Source: Geobacteraceae bacterium
Lineage (GTDB): Bacteria > Desulfobacterota > Desulfuromonadia > Geobacterales > DSM-12255
Assembly (NCBI GenBank): GCA_013377075.1
Contig: JACABD010000033.1
Coordinates: 1 to 37,290 of the forward strand
DNA length: 37,290 bases
Direction of reading: 5' to 3'
The notes beneath the pieces are model-generated. The model was not told the origin of the DNA. It did no database searches and saw only the letters and a program-made list of their open reading frames with translations. Positions 29,901-36,323 of this stretch are shown here, one piece after another. Numbering within the stretch: position 1 is the first letter of the stretch; every line of letters starts with the position of its first letter. Made by a program: the position numbers and the translations under genes.

Positions 29901-30061
29901 GCATCATCTGAGACGGTTATACCTGTAATCTTCGCAGATTCGGTAACACCAGGAACCGGCTCTGACTGAACCGACTTCATCTGCTGGGCACAACCAAAAG
30001 TTAAACAAAGCGCAAGTATAACCAGCGACCTTAGAACAATGCCAACTCGTCGTATTATCAT
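26915..30061 (-). CDS. pilQ: Type IV pilus secretin PilQ
   Basis: This is the outer-membrane channel through which the pilus exits. It is unusually long at 1048 residues. It has a lipobox-like signal (LTFGC, Cys24) and an AMIN domain (about 45-146), then a Pro/Ala/Glu-rich stretch. A second AMIN domain (about 278-370) and a second low-complexity Ala/Pro/Glu linker (about 390-470) follow, and then a third AMIN-like domain (about 480-590). The secretin short N-terminal domain comes next (RKVTLEFSDADIKKIFQLLAE), then the N-domain with DTRTNKIIVVDIDP and the C-terminal secretin barrel (EKQVMIEARIVEASSSFARD through EMLIFITPK). AMIN domains bind peptidoglycan and help localise the secretin. It is last of pilM-N-O-P-Q, nine bases after pilP. 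Confidence 0.97.
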   Translation of the reverse strand: MIIRRVGIVLRSLVILALCLTFGCAQQMKSVQSEPVPGVTESAKITGITVSDDASSIEITSDKPIVYTYYMLENPPRVIVDLAQTSPGAQKLPLLVNKGSLKQIDVSKHEFGNSVLSRIDIALSSKTEVSAILDKQEKKRLVISVPLPQSEKVSLVNQDAGTAKIETQQPKSATAEQPVTAPSPLLVVAEPAVVPDKQTLDKVVPLQANTEKQADTAAPTEAVAEPKTVTEKQIAPLAEPVAVNASISGQKEIVAGSGVFLTERNRMQFKPGDRALTAIRKLDGGILLEFSAAPESFKPFKLNKPDRLIIDIPKTKSGVFERIKDVNGFNLSKVRLGGSPEKLRVVFDATGPVPHYSVARNGSNLEISFAEQVPLSSKAENSEPKVAVNELSMPATIAPAVTEAATAPAVAATAAVAPVAEPVSAVVPTPVVAEPKKSAAAAIAAPVEPPAAKTAPAETDARPEITAKPKPAAKTLPGAVDAVEFTQANGVSKVTIRTSGSCVAGEPVKTKTGLSLYLKSCRMPSNLQRQLNTRAFDTAIKSIAPFSVKGGSSPESRVAVNFKGSIPNTLKKDNGNFQWEFKEPISVSKSSRQARAVKAAYVKPETNDFMEKDVAETRTEPVKNKQEKSSDEAFVLEKASQPVLKTGKVYTGRKVTLEFSDADIKKIFQLLAEVSNQNILVSDDVTGTISLKLVNVPWDQALDVILDNKGLGMQRDGNIVQIRPKTKMKSLDDEAVEFRLTEEKKMPLSTVIFDINFATLGDIENQFKNLKSKRNDSSISSDTRTNKIIVVDIDPNINKMRKLLEQLDVPEKQVMIEARIVEASSSFARDMGVKWNFGYTDGSASVANINSLTGSMGGIVSSVLPTSTTGGIAAGMSFGKLISNIQLDLRLSAAASVGQVKIISTPKVLTVNNKPAKISQGQMIPYQNTSSTDGAKTEFIEAALSLEVTPHITSDGSVNMKIKASNNTVGTGGGSTPPINKKEATTELVVKNGETTVIGGIYVDSETESDTGIPYISDMPLLGWLFKSNSKNKVKNEMLIFITPKIMN

Positions 30062-30070
30062 CGATAACTC

Positions 30071-30721
30071 CTACTTTTTCCTTAATAACGTAAGCTTTAC
30101 CACTCTCTTTCGTATACGACCGTTGTCGTCTCTGGAACTCTCTTCAACCTCAACAGCATTACTTGTGATTTTCTTCACCACACCATCATTATTCCCAATG
30201 AGCATCCCTTGCCTGACAACATAGCCTTTGTTATTGGGGTCAATAATAAGCGCTGTGTTTTCCTTAAGACCAGTTACGATACCAGAGACTTTTAATTTTT
30301 CGGTGTCAAAGGTCTGAATAGGCAGCGGATCTCTTACTCTGCCCTTTGATGACTTGTTTGCAGAAGACTGTTGAGGAAGTGGCATCTGGGCATAAGGTTT
30401 AAATGGATCCCGCTTATTTGTAAAATCCAGACTTACGCCAGCTGGAGCGACTATCCGCTTGGAAGTAGTCAGCTGAGCCTGGACAATATTTTTTACAGGC
30501 AGCTTTTTAGAAGTGGATAGAGCTGCCTGAACAGGTTTCACTGGCAATACAGGGGCAGCCGGAGCTGTTGCCTGTTCGGGCTTTTTGGGAAGCGGAGTTG
30601 CCTTTGCTGGCGGAGGGGGAGGCTCCTTCTTCTTGCATCCCGGCACGGCTATAGCAAGTAATAGCATGCAGAGAAGTCCACCTTTTACTAAAAGGTTTTT
30701 TTTACTTCTTCTTTTTATCAT
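30071..30721 (-). CDS. pilP: Type IV pilus assembly lipoprotein PilP
   Basis: An inner-membrane lipoprotein linking the PilMNO platform to the PilQ secretin. It has 216 residues, a lipobox (AVPGC, Cys29) and a long proline/alanine linker that begins KKKEPPPPPAK. The C-terminal beta-sandwich is typical of PilP: DPFKP, LPIQTFDTEKLKVSGIV, ALIIDPNNKGYVVRQGMLIGNN and a basic RKRVVKLTLLRKK ending. The start overlaps the pilO end by 20 bases. AAGG directly abuts the ATG with no spacing, so translation probably relies on coupling from pilO. Confidence 0.94.
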   Translation of the reverse strand: MIKRRSKKNLLVKGGLLCMLLLAIAVPGCKKKEPPPPPAKATPLPKKPEQATAPAAPVLPVKPVQAALSTSKKLPVKNIVQAQLTTSKRIVAPAGVSLDFTNKRDPFKPYAQMPLPQQSSANKSSKGRVRDPLPIQTFDTEKLKVSGIVTGLKENTALIIDPNNKGYVVRQGMLIGNNDGVVKKITSNAVEVEESSRDDNGRIRKRVVKLTLLRKK

Positions 30722-31310
30722 CCTTGGGGTCCTTAATCTCGCTCTTGTCCATAAATCTGAATGTTGTAGCCTGACACGTCACCTTGACAACATTGCGACC
30801 TCTATCATTACGTATATCTGAAAAAGACACATTACTTATATTCACAATCCGTGGAAGATTTCCTACCGCAACAAAGAAGTTAGCAATACCTAAAAAAGGC
30901 CCTGAGACAACTATGTCGACTGGCACTTCAGCATAAAACTCTTTTGGAACCTCCGGCTTTGGTCGGAATGCTAAAAAATCAAGTCCGACAGACTTACCTG
31001 CACTTGTTATGCTCGTAAGAAGCGTTGGGATCTCTTTTGAGTTTGGTAACTCGGTAAGGGCACTATCAAGATCCTTTTTCAGCCCCTCGAATTCAGCCCT
31101 GAATTTAGGCAGGTTGTTTGCTAGTTTTCGCGTTTCTCCTATTTCTGCGCGGATTTTGTCCAGTTTACCCTGTAGAGTTTTCAACTCTACATCTTTTGGT
31201 TTTTGGAGCAGAAAATAATAGGTTGCTCCTAACGCAACAATCACTACCAGAAGCCCGGCCATTTTCTGCTTCATCGGAAGATTGACTATTTTTTCGACTT
31301 GCGGATGCAT
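30702..31310 (-). CDS. pilO: Type IV pilus inner-membrane protein PilO
   Basis: A bitopic protein that forms a heterodimer with PilN in the pilus alignment complex. It has 202 residues: one TM helix (about 17-36, MAGLLVVIVALGATYYFLLQ), a coiled coil (about 40-90) and a ferredoxin-like periplasmic domain (PTLLTSITSAGKSVGLDFLAFRPKPE, then PVDIVVSGPFLGIANFFVAVGNLPRIVNISN). The tail is lysine-rich because it overlaps pilP by 20 bases. AAGGA lies seven bases upstream of the start. It is 49 bases after pilN, the widest gap in the pilM-Q operon. Confidence 0.95.
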   Translation of the reverse strand: MHPQVEKIVNLPMKQKMAGLLVVIVALGATYYFLLQKPKDVELKTLQGKLDKIRAEIGETRKLANNLPKFRAEFEGLKKDLDSALTELPNSKEIPTLLTSITSAGKSVGLDFLAFRPKPEVPKEFYAEVPVDIVVSGPFLGIANFFVAVGNLPRIVNISNVSFSDIRNDRGRNVVKVTCQATTFRFMDKSEIKDPKDDKKKK

Positions 31311-31359
31311 ATCTAAATCCTTGTGGAAGTTGTTTAAACTCCGTCAAATCAGGTAACTG

Positions 31360-31938
31360 CTATTTTTTCGGCGGTTCCTTCTTTGGTTCTTCTTTTTTAT
31401 CCACCTTAATAATACAAGTCAGGTCAAATTTCTTAAGCTTAACTCCGTTAACTTCCTGTTGTTCTGAAACCTGAAGATCTACATTCCCGTACTCCTGAGA
31501 TGACTGAATACTCCTCATGAACTCGGCAATAAGGTCTTCATTGTATGCCAATCCGGATATTGAAACAGCCTGTCCGGATTCCTGATATTTTATCAACCAC
31601 ATTTTTTCAGGCACGATGTCACTCAATCTGGCGAGCCTTATTGCAGGACCGGTTTTGCCCTTTCTAAGCTGACTTAGAATATCAAGTTTCTTTTGCACTT
31701 CAGCCTGCAACTTTTTCAAGTTGTCGATTTCGCCAATTTTCTTCTTAAGAGTGGCAAGTTCTTCTTCAGATCGGGTAATTTCTTTTTTTGCAGTGGATAT
31801 TTTAGTAATGGTAATGGAATAGTAAACGCCTGCAGCTATAACGGATGTAATAAAGATCAGCCCAAGAATTATCAATTGCTGGGTAAGTGTCTCTTTCTTC
31901 TTTGAAGCTCTGTAAGGGAGGAGATTAATTTTAATCAT
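31360..31938 (-). CDS. pilN: Type IV pilus inner-membrane protein PilN
   Basis: A bitopic partner of PilO whose cytoplasmic N-terminus docks onto PilM. It has 192 residues and opens with the PilM-binding motif MIKINLLPYRASKKKE. A TM helix (about 22-44), a coiled coil (about 48-95) and a periplasmic domain with VPEKMWLIKYQESGQAVSISGLA and FDLTCIIKVDKKE follow. It overlaps pilM by four bases (ATGA), typical for this pair. It ends in a Lys/Glu/Pro-rich tail. Confidence 0.96.
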   Translation of the reverse strand: MIKINLLPYRASKKKETLTQQLIILGLIFITSVIAAGVYYSITITKISTAKKEITRSEEELATLKKKIGEIDNLKKLQAEVQKKLDILSQLRKGKTGPAIRLARLSDIVPEKMWLIKYQESGQAVSISGLAYNEDLIAEFMRSIQSSQEYGNVDLQVSEQQEVNGVKLKKFDLTCIIKVDKKEEPKKEPPKK

Positions 31939-32990
31939 TTGTCGCCGAGCCTCCTTGATGCAAGTCCGACAGCAACAGTCATTATCGGTGCAATCTCATC
32001 GAGGAACTCTTTTTCAAACTTCTTTTCGTCACACTTAATATTATTAAAGGGGTTAATAACCTCTACAGGCAGGGCAAGCTTTGTTGCAACAGACTCAAAA
32101 AGATTAAGGCTTTTACAACCACCACCGGAGAGAAGCACCTTGGTTATTCTCCCCTCAATGGCATTTGAATTATAGAAGTCAAGCGAACGCCTGATTTCAA
32201 GAGAGAGGGTCTCGTTGACCCTGTAAATAGACTCTATAAGATCAGGTGATGATGAGCGGCTAGCAGACAACTTCATTTTCTCGGCATCTTCGCCGCTGAT
32301 AGACAGCTTTTTCTGAATTTCTTCAGTATAGAGTCCGCCCCCCATCTGAACATCACGGGTAAAAAGAGAGATTCCACCTTTTATTACATTTAGATTCATC
32401 ATGTTCGCGCCGATGTTTACCAGAGCATATACCTCATCGGGCTCCATGTCGTAATTCATCTCGAACGCATTTTGAAGCGCAAAAACGTCAACATCGACCA
32501 GAAGCAACTTCAACCCCGCCTCAGCAAAGACCGACTGATAATCATTTACAATGTCTTTCTTGCTTGCAACAAGGAGCACAAACATTTTAGAAGGATCAAT
32601 ATCGTCAGGCTCAAGTATCTGGAAGTCTATATTGACGTCATTTACATCAAACGGAATATACTGCTCTGCCTCCCACTGAATCTCTTCCTCAAGATCTTCA
32701 GCCGACATGGCAGCAAGCGTAATCTTCCTAATAATGACGGAGTTCCCTGAAACCGAACTGGCAACATCCCTTAGATTCGCGATCTGCAGATCATTAAACA
32801 GTTTGCGTAAACCATCAACTACTGCAGATGTGTCCATCAGGGTATTGTCCACAATTGCCTCAGAAGGCAATGGAACAATGCCGACATACTCAAGCTCGTA
32901 GCTGCCCTTCGCCCCTTTTAGCTTTATCAGCTTTATGGAGGTCGAGCCTATATCGATTCCGATCAGATCTTTCTTTTTCGCAAAAAACAT
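31935..32990 (-). CDS. pilM: Type IV pilus assembly ATPase PilM
   Basis: A cytoplasmic actin-like (FtsA-fold) protein that binds ATP and the PilN N-terminus. It has 351 residues. The nucleotide-binding signatures are LIGIDIGSTSIKLIKLKG (about 8-25), NIGANMMNLNVIKGG (about 192-206) and VLLSGGGCKSLNLFES (about 289-304). EEIQWEAEQYIPFDVNDVNIDFQILE is a conserved PilM block. AGGA precedes the ATG at 32990. It is the first pil structural gene of the operon, 21 bases downstream of the small XRE regulator, and so is controlled by the riboswitch leader and the internal promoter described below. Confidence 0.97.
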   Translation of the reverse strand: MFFAKKKDLIGIDIGSTSIKLIKLKGAKGSYELEYVGIVPLPSEAIVDNTLMDTSAVVDGLRKLFNDLQIANLRDVASSVSGNSVIIRKITLAAMSAEDLEEEIQWEAEQYIPFDVNDVNIDFQILEPDDIDPSKMFVLLVASKKDIVNDYQSVFAEAGLKLLLVDVDVFALQNAFEMNYDMEPDEVYALVNIGANMMNLNVIKGGISLFTRDVQMGGGLYTEEIQKKLSISGEDAEKMKLSASRSSSPDLIESIYRVNETLSLEIRRSLDFYNSNAIEGRITKVLLSGGGCKSLNLFESVATKLALPVEVINPFNNIKCDEKKFEKEFLDEIAPIMTVAVGLASRRLGDK

Positions 32991-33011
32991 AATCTATTCC
33001 TGTCTTGCGTA

Positions 33012-33212
33012 TTAGTCCTGAAAAACTTTTTCCCTGTCGGTCAATGCAAAACCGAGAGCCAGAATTATCTTTCTCTTGGTTTCAACACGGCATAGCTCAC
33101 CCCGCTCTATCCGGTCAATGGTAACTGCTGAAACACCCGCAAGGCGTGCCAACTCAGCCTTGCTCATCAGCTTTGCTTCTCGTAACTTCTTGAGATTGTT
33201 CTTTTCTTTCAT
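33012..33212 (-). CDS. Small XRE-family (Cro/CI-type) DNA-binding protein
   Basis: A 66-residue protein that is almost entirely one helix-turn-helix domain: KNNLKKLREAKLMSKAELARLAGVSAVTIDRIERGE, then TKRKIILALGF. The frame can begin at TTG 33227, but ATG 33212 has GGATC at a suitable distance and is preferred. It has no ligand or membrane domain. It lies between the riboswitch and pilM and is 21 bases from pilM, so it is co-transcribed and may regulate the operon itself. An 8-base inverted repeat at 33308-33334 upstream is a candidate operator. Confidence 0.85.
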   Translation of the reverse strand: MKEKNNLKKLREAKLMSKAELARLAGVSAVTIDRIERGELCRVETKRKIILALGFALTDREKVFQD

Positions 33213-33258
33213 ATCGGCACGATCCAAATTCTTATAGAATTTTCACATCATGTCGCGG

Positions 33259-33286
33259 AATTTACACCAATTTGGATGTTTGTCAA
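33259..33286 (-). promoter_or_regulatory. Candidate internal promoter for the XRE gene and pilMNOPQ
   Basis: On the minus strand a perfect TTGACA (33286-33281), a 16-base spacer and TAAATT (33264-33259) would start transcription near 33252, downstream of the riboswitch terminator. It would give expression independent of the riboswitch. Confidence 0.5.
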
Positions 33287-33307
33287 GATATTTTACCTAA
33301 TTATGTC

Positions 33308-33334
33308 AAATTATGTGCAAATGATGCATAATTT
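33308..33334. repeat. Inverted repeat upstream of the XRE gene, possible operator
   Basis: AAATTATG (33308-33315) and CATAATTT (33327-33334) are perfect inverted arms separated by 11 bases. The site lies about 22 bases upstream of the -35 box of the internal promoter, where an activator or repressor could act. The XRE protein is the obvious candidate (inference). Confidence 0.4.
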
Positions 33335-33363
33335 AATAAACTGATACTATTAGCGCTATAACG

Positions 33364-33413
33364 CAAAAAAGCCGGATGCCATATATCTGTCTGGATATTT
33401 CGGCAACCCGGCT
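33364..33413 (-). terminator. Riboswitch-controlled intrinsic terminator
   Basis: On the minus strand AGCCGGGTTGCC (33413-33402) pairs with GGCATCCGGCT (33380-33370), 11 pairs with one bulged base and one wobble, and is followed by TTTTTT. The 5' arm is also the conserved 3' end of the GEMM aptamer. Folding the aptamer would therefore compete with the terminator, the logic of a ligand-activated (ON) switch. Confidence 0.82.
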
Positions 33414-33480
33414 GTCTGCGTGAGACCCATTAGGCTTTCCGCCCCACCCTCGCGGATGGTTGAGTATTATCGTGTATCGG
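33395..33480 (-). promoter_or_regulatory. GEMM-I riboswitch aptamer, probable cyclic AMP-GMP (GEMM-Ib) type
   Basis: The minus strand shows the GEMM-I core in order: CACGATAATACTCAACC, a P2 stem CCATCC-GCGA-GGGTGG capped by a GNRA tetraloop, then GGCGGAAAGCC. A P3 hairpin GTCT-CACGC-AGAC follows, and the conserved 3' segment AGCCGGGTTGCCG. Aligned by length to the Vibrio Vc2 aptamer, the ligand-contacting G20 is replaced by A, the mark of the Geobacter cyclic AMP-GMP subclass. That ligand assignment rests on my hand alignment. It precedes the XRE-pilMNOPQ operon. Confidence 0.82.
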
Positions 33481-33498
33481 TTATGTGAGGTGCGACCA

Positions 33499-33526
33499 AT
33501 ATTATTCATGCCGCCTAAAATGTCAA
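33499..33526 (-). promoter_or_regulatory. Promoter of the riboswitch leader
   Basis: On the minus strand a perfect TTGACA (33526-33521) is followed after 16 bases by TAATAT (33504-33499), giving a start near 33492, about 15-20 bases ahead of the aptamer. It sits in the 60 bases just after the pilX stop codon. Confidence 0.6.
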
Positions 33527-33537
33527 CGCTTTGCTGC

Positions 33538-34176
33538 CTAGTACTCGTAAAGAACTGAAACTCTGGAATTTTCTTTGGGATTTAGTGTTTTTTCACTCGC
33601 AACCTCAACTCTATAGATAAAATGGGCCAGGTTCATCGTAGTCCCTGCGCTCAGCTCGGTAACCCCACCCCCCATTAATTGCGAAGCAACGCCACCAGTT
33701 CCTGATGAAGTAGACCCTGGGTAAGGAACCCCTTCCAAAGTATCAACTATTTTTGAATAAACGGTAAAACTCTGACTATTAGTACCCACTAGCTTCATGG
33801 TCATATCAGGACTTAGTTTCGCGTTAAGACTCTTGTCACCGCAGGCGCTCCAATTTGTCCCGGTATTTGCATAATCACGCTTTTGCCTGACACAGACACT
33901 ACTTCCGATCGTCATGGAGTTAAAATTAATTTTGTTGTAATCCGATCTAATTATGCTGGTTGATACGTTTGTAAATAGCCTTGGAAGAACATCATTCATG
34001 GTTATATCAGCACCACCATATGCAGCCTCTGTTGCATTTCTGTATACCTTCATAGCAGCGGTACCTTTAGTCCCTTGTATAACCATGGCTAGCACACCCA
34101 TGATAAGCGTAAGGATTATCAAAGTGAACATCAACGCGGTGATCAGTGCAATACCTTTATTATTTATCAATCTCAT
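33538..34176 (-). CDS. pilX: PilX-like minor pilin / pilus assembly protein
   Basis: A 212-residue protein with a PilX-type N-terminus: a short basic leader, cleavage after Gly8 in NNKG|IALITALMFTLIILT, and one long hydrophobic helix (about 9-35). The Glu5 typical of major pilins is missing, as in PilX/GspK-type subunits. The rest is a variable soluble domain of unknown fold (YRNATEAAYGGADITMNDVLPRLF onward). I choose ATG 34176 (GAGG five bases upstream) over GTG 34191. It is last in the pilY1-fimU-pilV-pilW-pilX run, 15 bases after pilW. No terminator is visible before the riboswitch promoter. Confidence 0.78.
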   Translation of the reverse strand: MRLINNKGIALITALMFTLIILTLIMGVLAMVIQGTKGTAAMKVYRNATEAAYGGADITMNDVLPRLFTNVSTSIIRSDYNKINFNSMTIGSSVCVRQKRDYANTGTNWSACGDKSLNAKLSPDMTMKLVGTNSQSFTVYSKIVDTLEGVPYPGSTSSGTGGVASQLMGGGVTELSAGTTMNLAHFIYRVEVASEKTLNPKENSRVSVLYEY

Positions 34177-34191
34177 CTGAGCCTCTAACAC

Positions 34192-35379
34192 CTAATTCAG
34201 ATTATTTGGCCTAACCACTAGCTTATACAGTTTCCAACGATAGTTTTTCATGCTTGCAGCTGTAAGATCCACAGTCCGTGTAAGCGCAGCTTCACCCATA
34301 TCTACATCCCCTACAACAAAACCGGTGCTGGTATTTGTAAAGTTTTTGTCAAAAGTACCGTCCTGAGCAAGGATATATACCTTGATTAACTTAAGATGCT
34401 GCCGGATATATGCCGGATCATTCATATCCACCGGGAAAGCGGGTGTTGTTGACCCTGAAAACTGGGTAGAATCAGGACTAGTGTAATAATCAACATTACT
34501 TGTAATCCCGCTTGTATTCCATCCGAAAACTATCTGCATGTCAGCAACGCAATCAAGTATGGGGAAATAAGTATACACGCCACTCGCAGGATTAAGTGAT
34601 GCCTTGGTTAGCACCCCTGTTGCTGGAGAGCAGCTTGTCGGCAACTCTGTTCCAACCAGCTTCACGTAGTAATCAGAACGATTGAATGGCCTTTTGGGTA
34701 CATCATCAGCACTGATGCCGTAATAGTAATACTGCACAGCACCCGCTGGAGGGATATAAGGAGCAACCATTGCAGCCGTGTTATATGTAGTAGAAAACGG
34801 AGTGGCACTTGATGGATCATTAATAAGTGTTCGCGTGATAACGCCGCTCCGGTAAACCTGCCTGACAACAATCATATTATCGTTAAGATTAAAATCTACC
34901 CCGCCGCCCCAGACTTTTGGCATAGTAGAACTCACACCGTCAATATAGCTCCACTTTTGCGAAACCTTATTTCTAGGATCCCCCTGGGAGGTTCCTTTAA
35001 GCGCCAAATAATCAGAATTAGCCAGGACACCGGTGGCACTTACATTGTTCCCGGCAACAACCGCCCGGGGCAGATATGTCACTTCATCATTATATGCTTT
35101 ACCTGGTAGAGATGAAGCCTCCGTATAGGTAAGTAGCGGATTCGATACGTCGGTAAAGAGCCCAAAACCTGCCTGTATAAGATCGCGTCGAAAAATCTCA
35201 AGTCCTATCATACCCTCGATATTGCTCTCCTCACTTTTTGACACAATGTTAGCCTGCCTTACCACAAGGTCAAACGACTTCCCTGCGATAATAATAACAA
35301 CCGTAAAAACGGCCATTACGATAATCATCTCAAGCAGCGTAAAACCAGAGCAATTTTTCGGAGTTTTCCCTGTTAGCAT
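34192..35379 (-). CDS. pilW: PilW-like minor pilin
   Basis: A 395-residue prepilin-like protein. Its prepilin peptidase site is NCSG|FTLLEMIIVMAVFTVV with the Glu at +5 (E17) and a hydrophobic helix of about 20 residues. SNIEGMIGLEIFRRDLIQAGFGLF follows, the PilW-type continuation after the helix. The large C-terminal domain is variable and Ser/Thr/Pro-rich. PilW, PilX, PilV and FimU are thought to prime pilus assembly together with PilY1. AAGG lies seven bases upstream of the ATG. The gene is 16 bases after pilV. Confidence 0.87.
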   Translation of the reverse strand: MLTGKTPKNCSGFTLLEMIIVMAVFTVVIIIAGKSFDLVVRQANIVSKSEESNIEGMIGLEIFRRDLIQAGFGLFTDVSNPLLTYTEASSLPGKAYNDEVTYLPRAVVAGNNVSATGVLANSDYLALKGTSQGDPRNKVSQKWSYIDGVSSTMPKVWGGGVDFNLNDNMIVVRQVYRSGVITRTLINDPSSATPFSTTYNTAAMVAPYIPPAGAVQYYYYGISADDVPKRPFNRSDYYVKLVGTELPTSCSPATGVLTKASLNPASGVYTYFPILDCVADMQIVFGWNTSGITSNVDYYTSPDSTQFSGSTTPAFPVDMNDPAYIRQHLKLIKVYILAQDGTFDKNFTNTSTGFVVGDVDMGEAALTRTVDLTAASMKNYRWKLYKLVVRPNNLN

Positions 35380-35395
35380 AAATACCTTTTAATAT

Positions 35396-35839
35396 CTATC
35401 TTGACGGTGTATTGGCAATCACTGTTGCAATAGAATGTGTCTTGCGAACCCCTTTTTCCTTCCATGAGACATTGATCTGAACATTTTTTGTGTACACACT
35501 AACGGTCGAATTATTTGCAAATTTAGTAACCTTGTCGGAAACGGAGTAATTTACAAAAGCTAACCCTGCATATGCGCTTTTGGTTAAATTAGGATACTCG
35601 GTTGTCGTCTTCAATCCATTGGAAGTAATTGTGGAGAATGCCATAACCCTTACCCGCCCAAGAGCCTGATCAGCAAGCTGAACAGCAGCGGCCCTCTTCT
35701 TTTCGCTACCGTTTGTTGCAATGGCTATATTTACCGACTGGAGAAGGGCCATAAGCCCGAACATCAGAATGACAATTGCCACAAGAAACTCTGTCAGGGT
35801 AAATCCGTATGGATTATTTAACCTTACAATCAGTCGCAC
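35396..35839 (-). CDS. pilV: PilV-like minor pilin
   Basis: A 147-residue type IV prepilin. Leader cleavage is expected at NNPYG|FTLTEFLVAIVILMFGLMALLQ with Glu at +5 (E17). The helix then continues into TNGSEKKRAAAVQLADQALGRVRVMAF, a typical PilV motif. The start is GTG at 35839 with GGAGGA seven bases upstream. The first 26 bases overlap the end of the fimU/gspH-like gene, so translation is coupled. The C-terminal domain is a short beta-rich globular domain. Confidence 0.87.
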   Translation of the reverse strand: MRLIVRLNNPYGFTLTEFLVAIVILMFGLMALLQSVNIAIATNGSEKKRAAAVQLADQALGRVRVMAFSTITSNGLKTTTEYPNLTKSAYAGLAFVNYSVSDKVTKFANNSTVSVYTKNVQINVSWKEKGVRKTHSIATVIANTPSR

Positions 35840-36323
35840 TACTCATCCTCCCCATATTTGTCCGGATTGCATGAACAACTATGCAGTTTGTCCCCTCGTT
35901 ATAAATAACAGGGGTTATTGCAAATGTCATATTGGTTGTCGTTACCCCGTTCACATCAAACTCCAGAATGTTATTACTGGCAGTAAAGTCAATCAATCCG
36001 CTTGTTGAATCAACTTTTTGAAGCTTAAACGGAAGTGCCGTTGAACTTCTTAATGCTCCGGCGGTTTGCGGTTCAGCTGAAGATGAATATACCTTGAACT
36101 GATAACTATTAGGTTGAAAAAAGATAATCGAGCGCTGTTTGTTCTGCATAGCCGAGAGTCTTGTAGCAACAACAGTGCTATAAATTTCCCTGGTTTGTCG
36201 TTCTATATCGGCTTTCTTTTTCATTGCATTATAGTTAGGGATTGAAACAGCCGCCAAAATCCCCATTATGAGGATTGCAAACAGCACTTCAACCAATGTA
36301 AAACCCTTGGGTCGCACTGTCAT
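35814..36323 (-). CDS. fimU: FimU/GspH-like minor pseudopilin
   Basis: A 169-residue prepilin with a very short leader: MTVRPKG|FTLVEVLFAILIMGILAAVSIPNY, Glu at +5 (E12). A helix and a GspH/FimT-type beta domain with a probable C-terminal disulfide (cysteines in GTNCIVV and ATDCKVK) follow. Its start overlaps the pilY1 stop by four bases (ATGA) and its end overlaps pilV by 26. It is the second gene of the minor pilin run. FimT or FimU naming is not separable here. Confidence 0.84.
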   Translation of the reverse strand: MTVRPKGFTLVEVLFAILIMGILAAVSIPNYNAMKKKADIERQTREIYSTVVATRLSAMQNKQRSIIFFQPNSYQFKVYSSSAEPQTAGALRSSTALPFKLQKVDSTSGLIDFTASNNILEFDVNGVTTTNMTFAITPVIYNEGTNCIVVHAIRTNMGRMSSATDCKVK

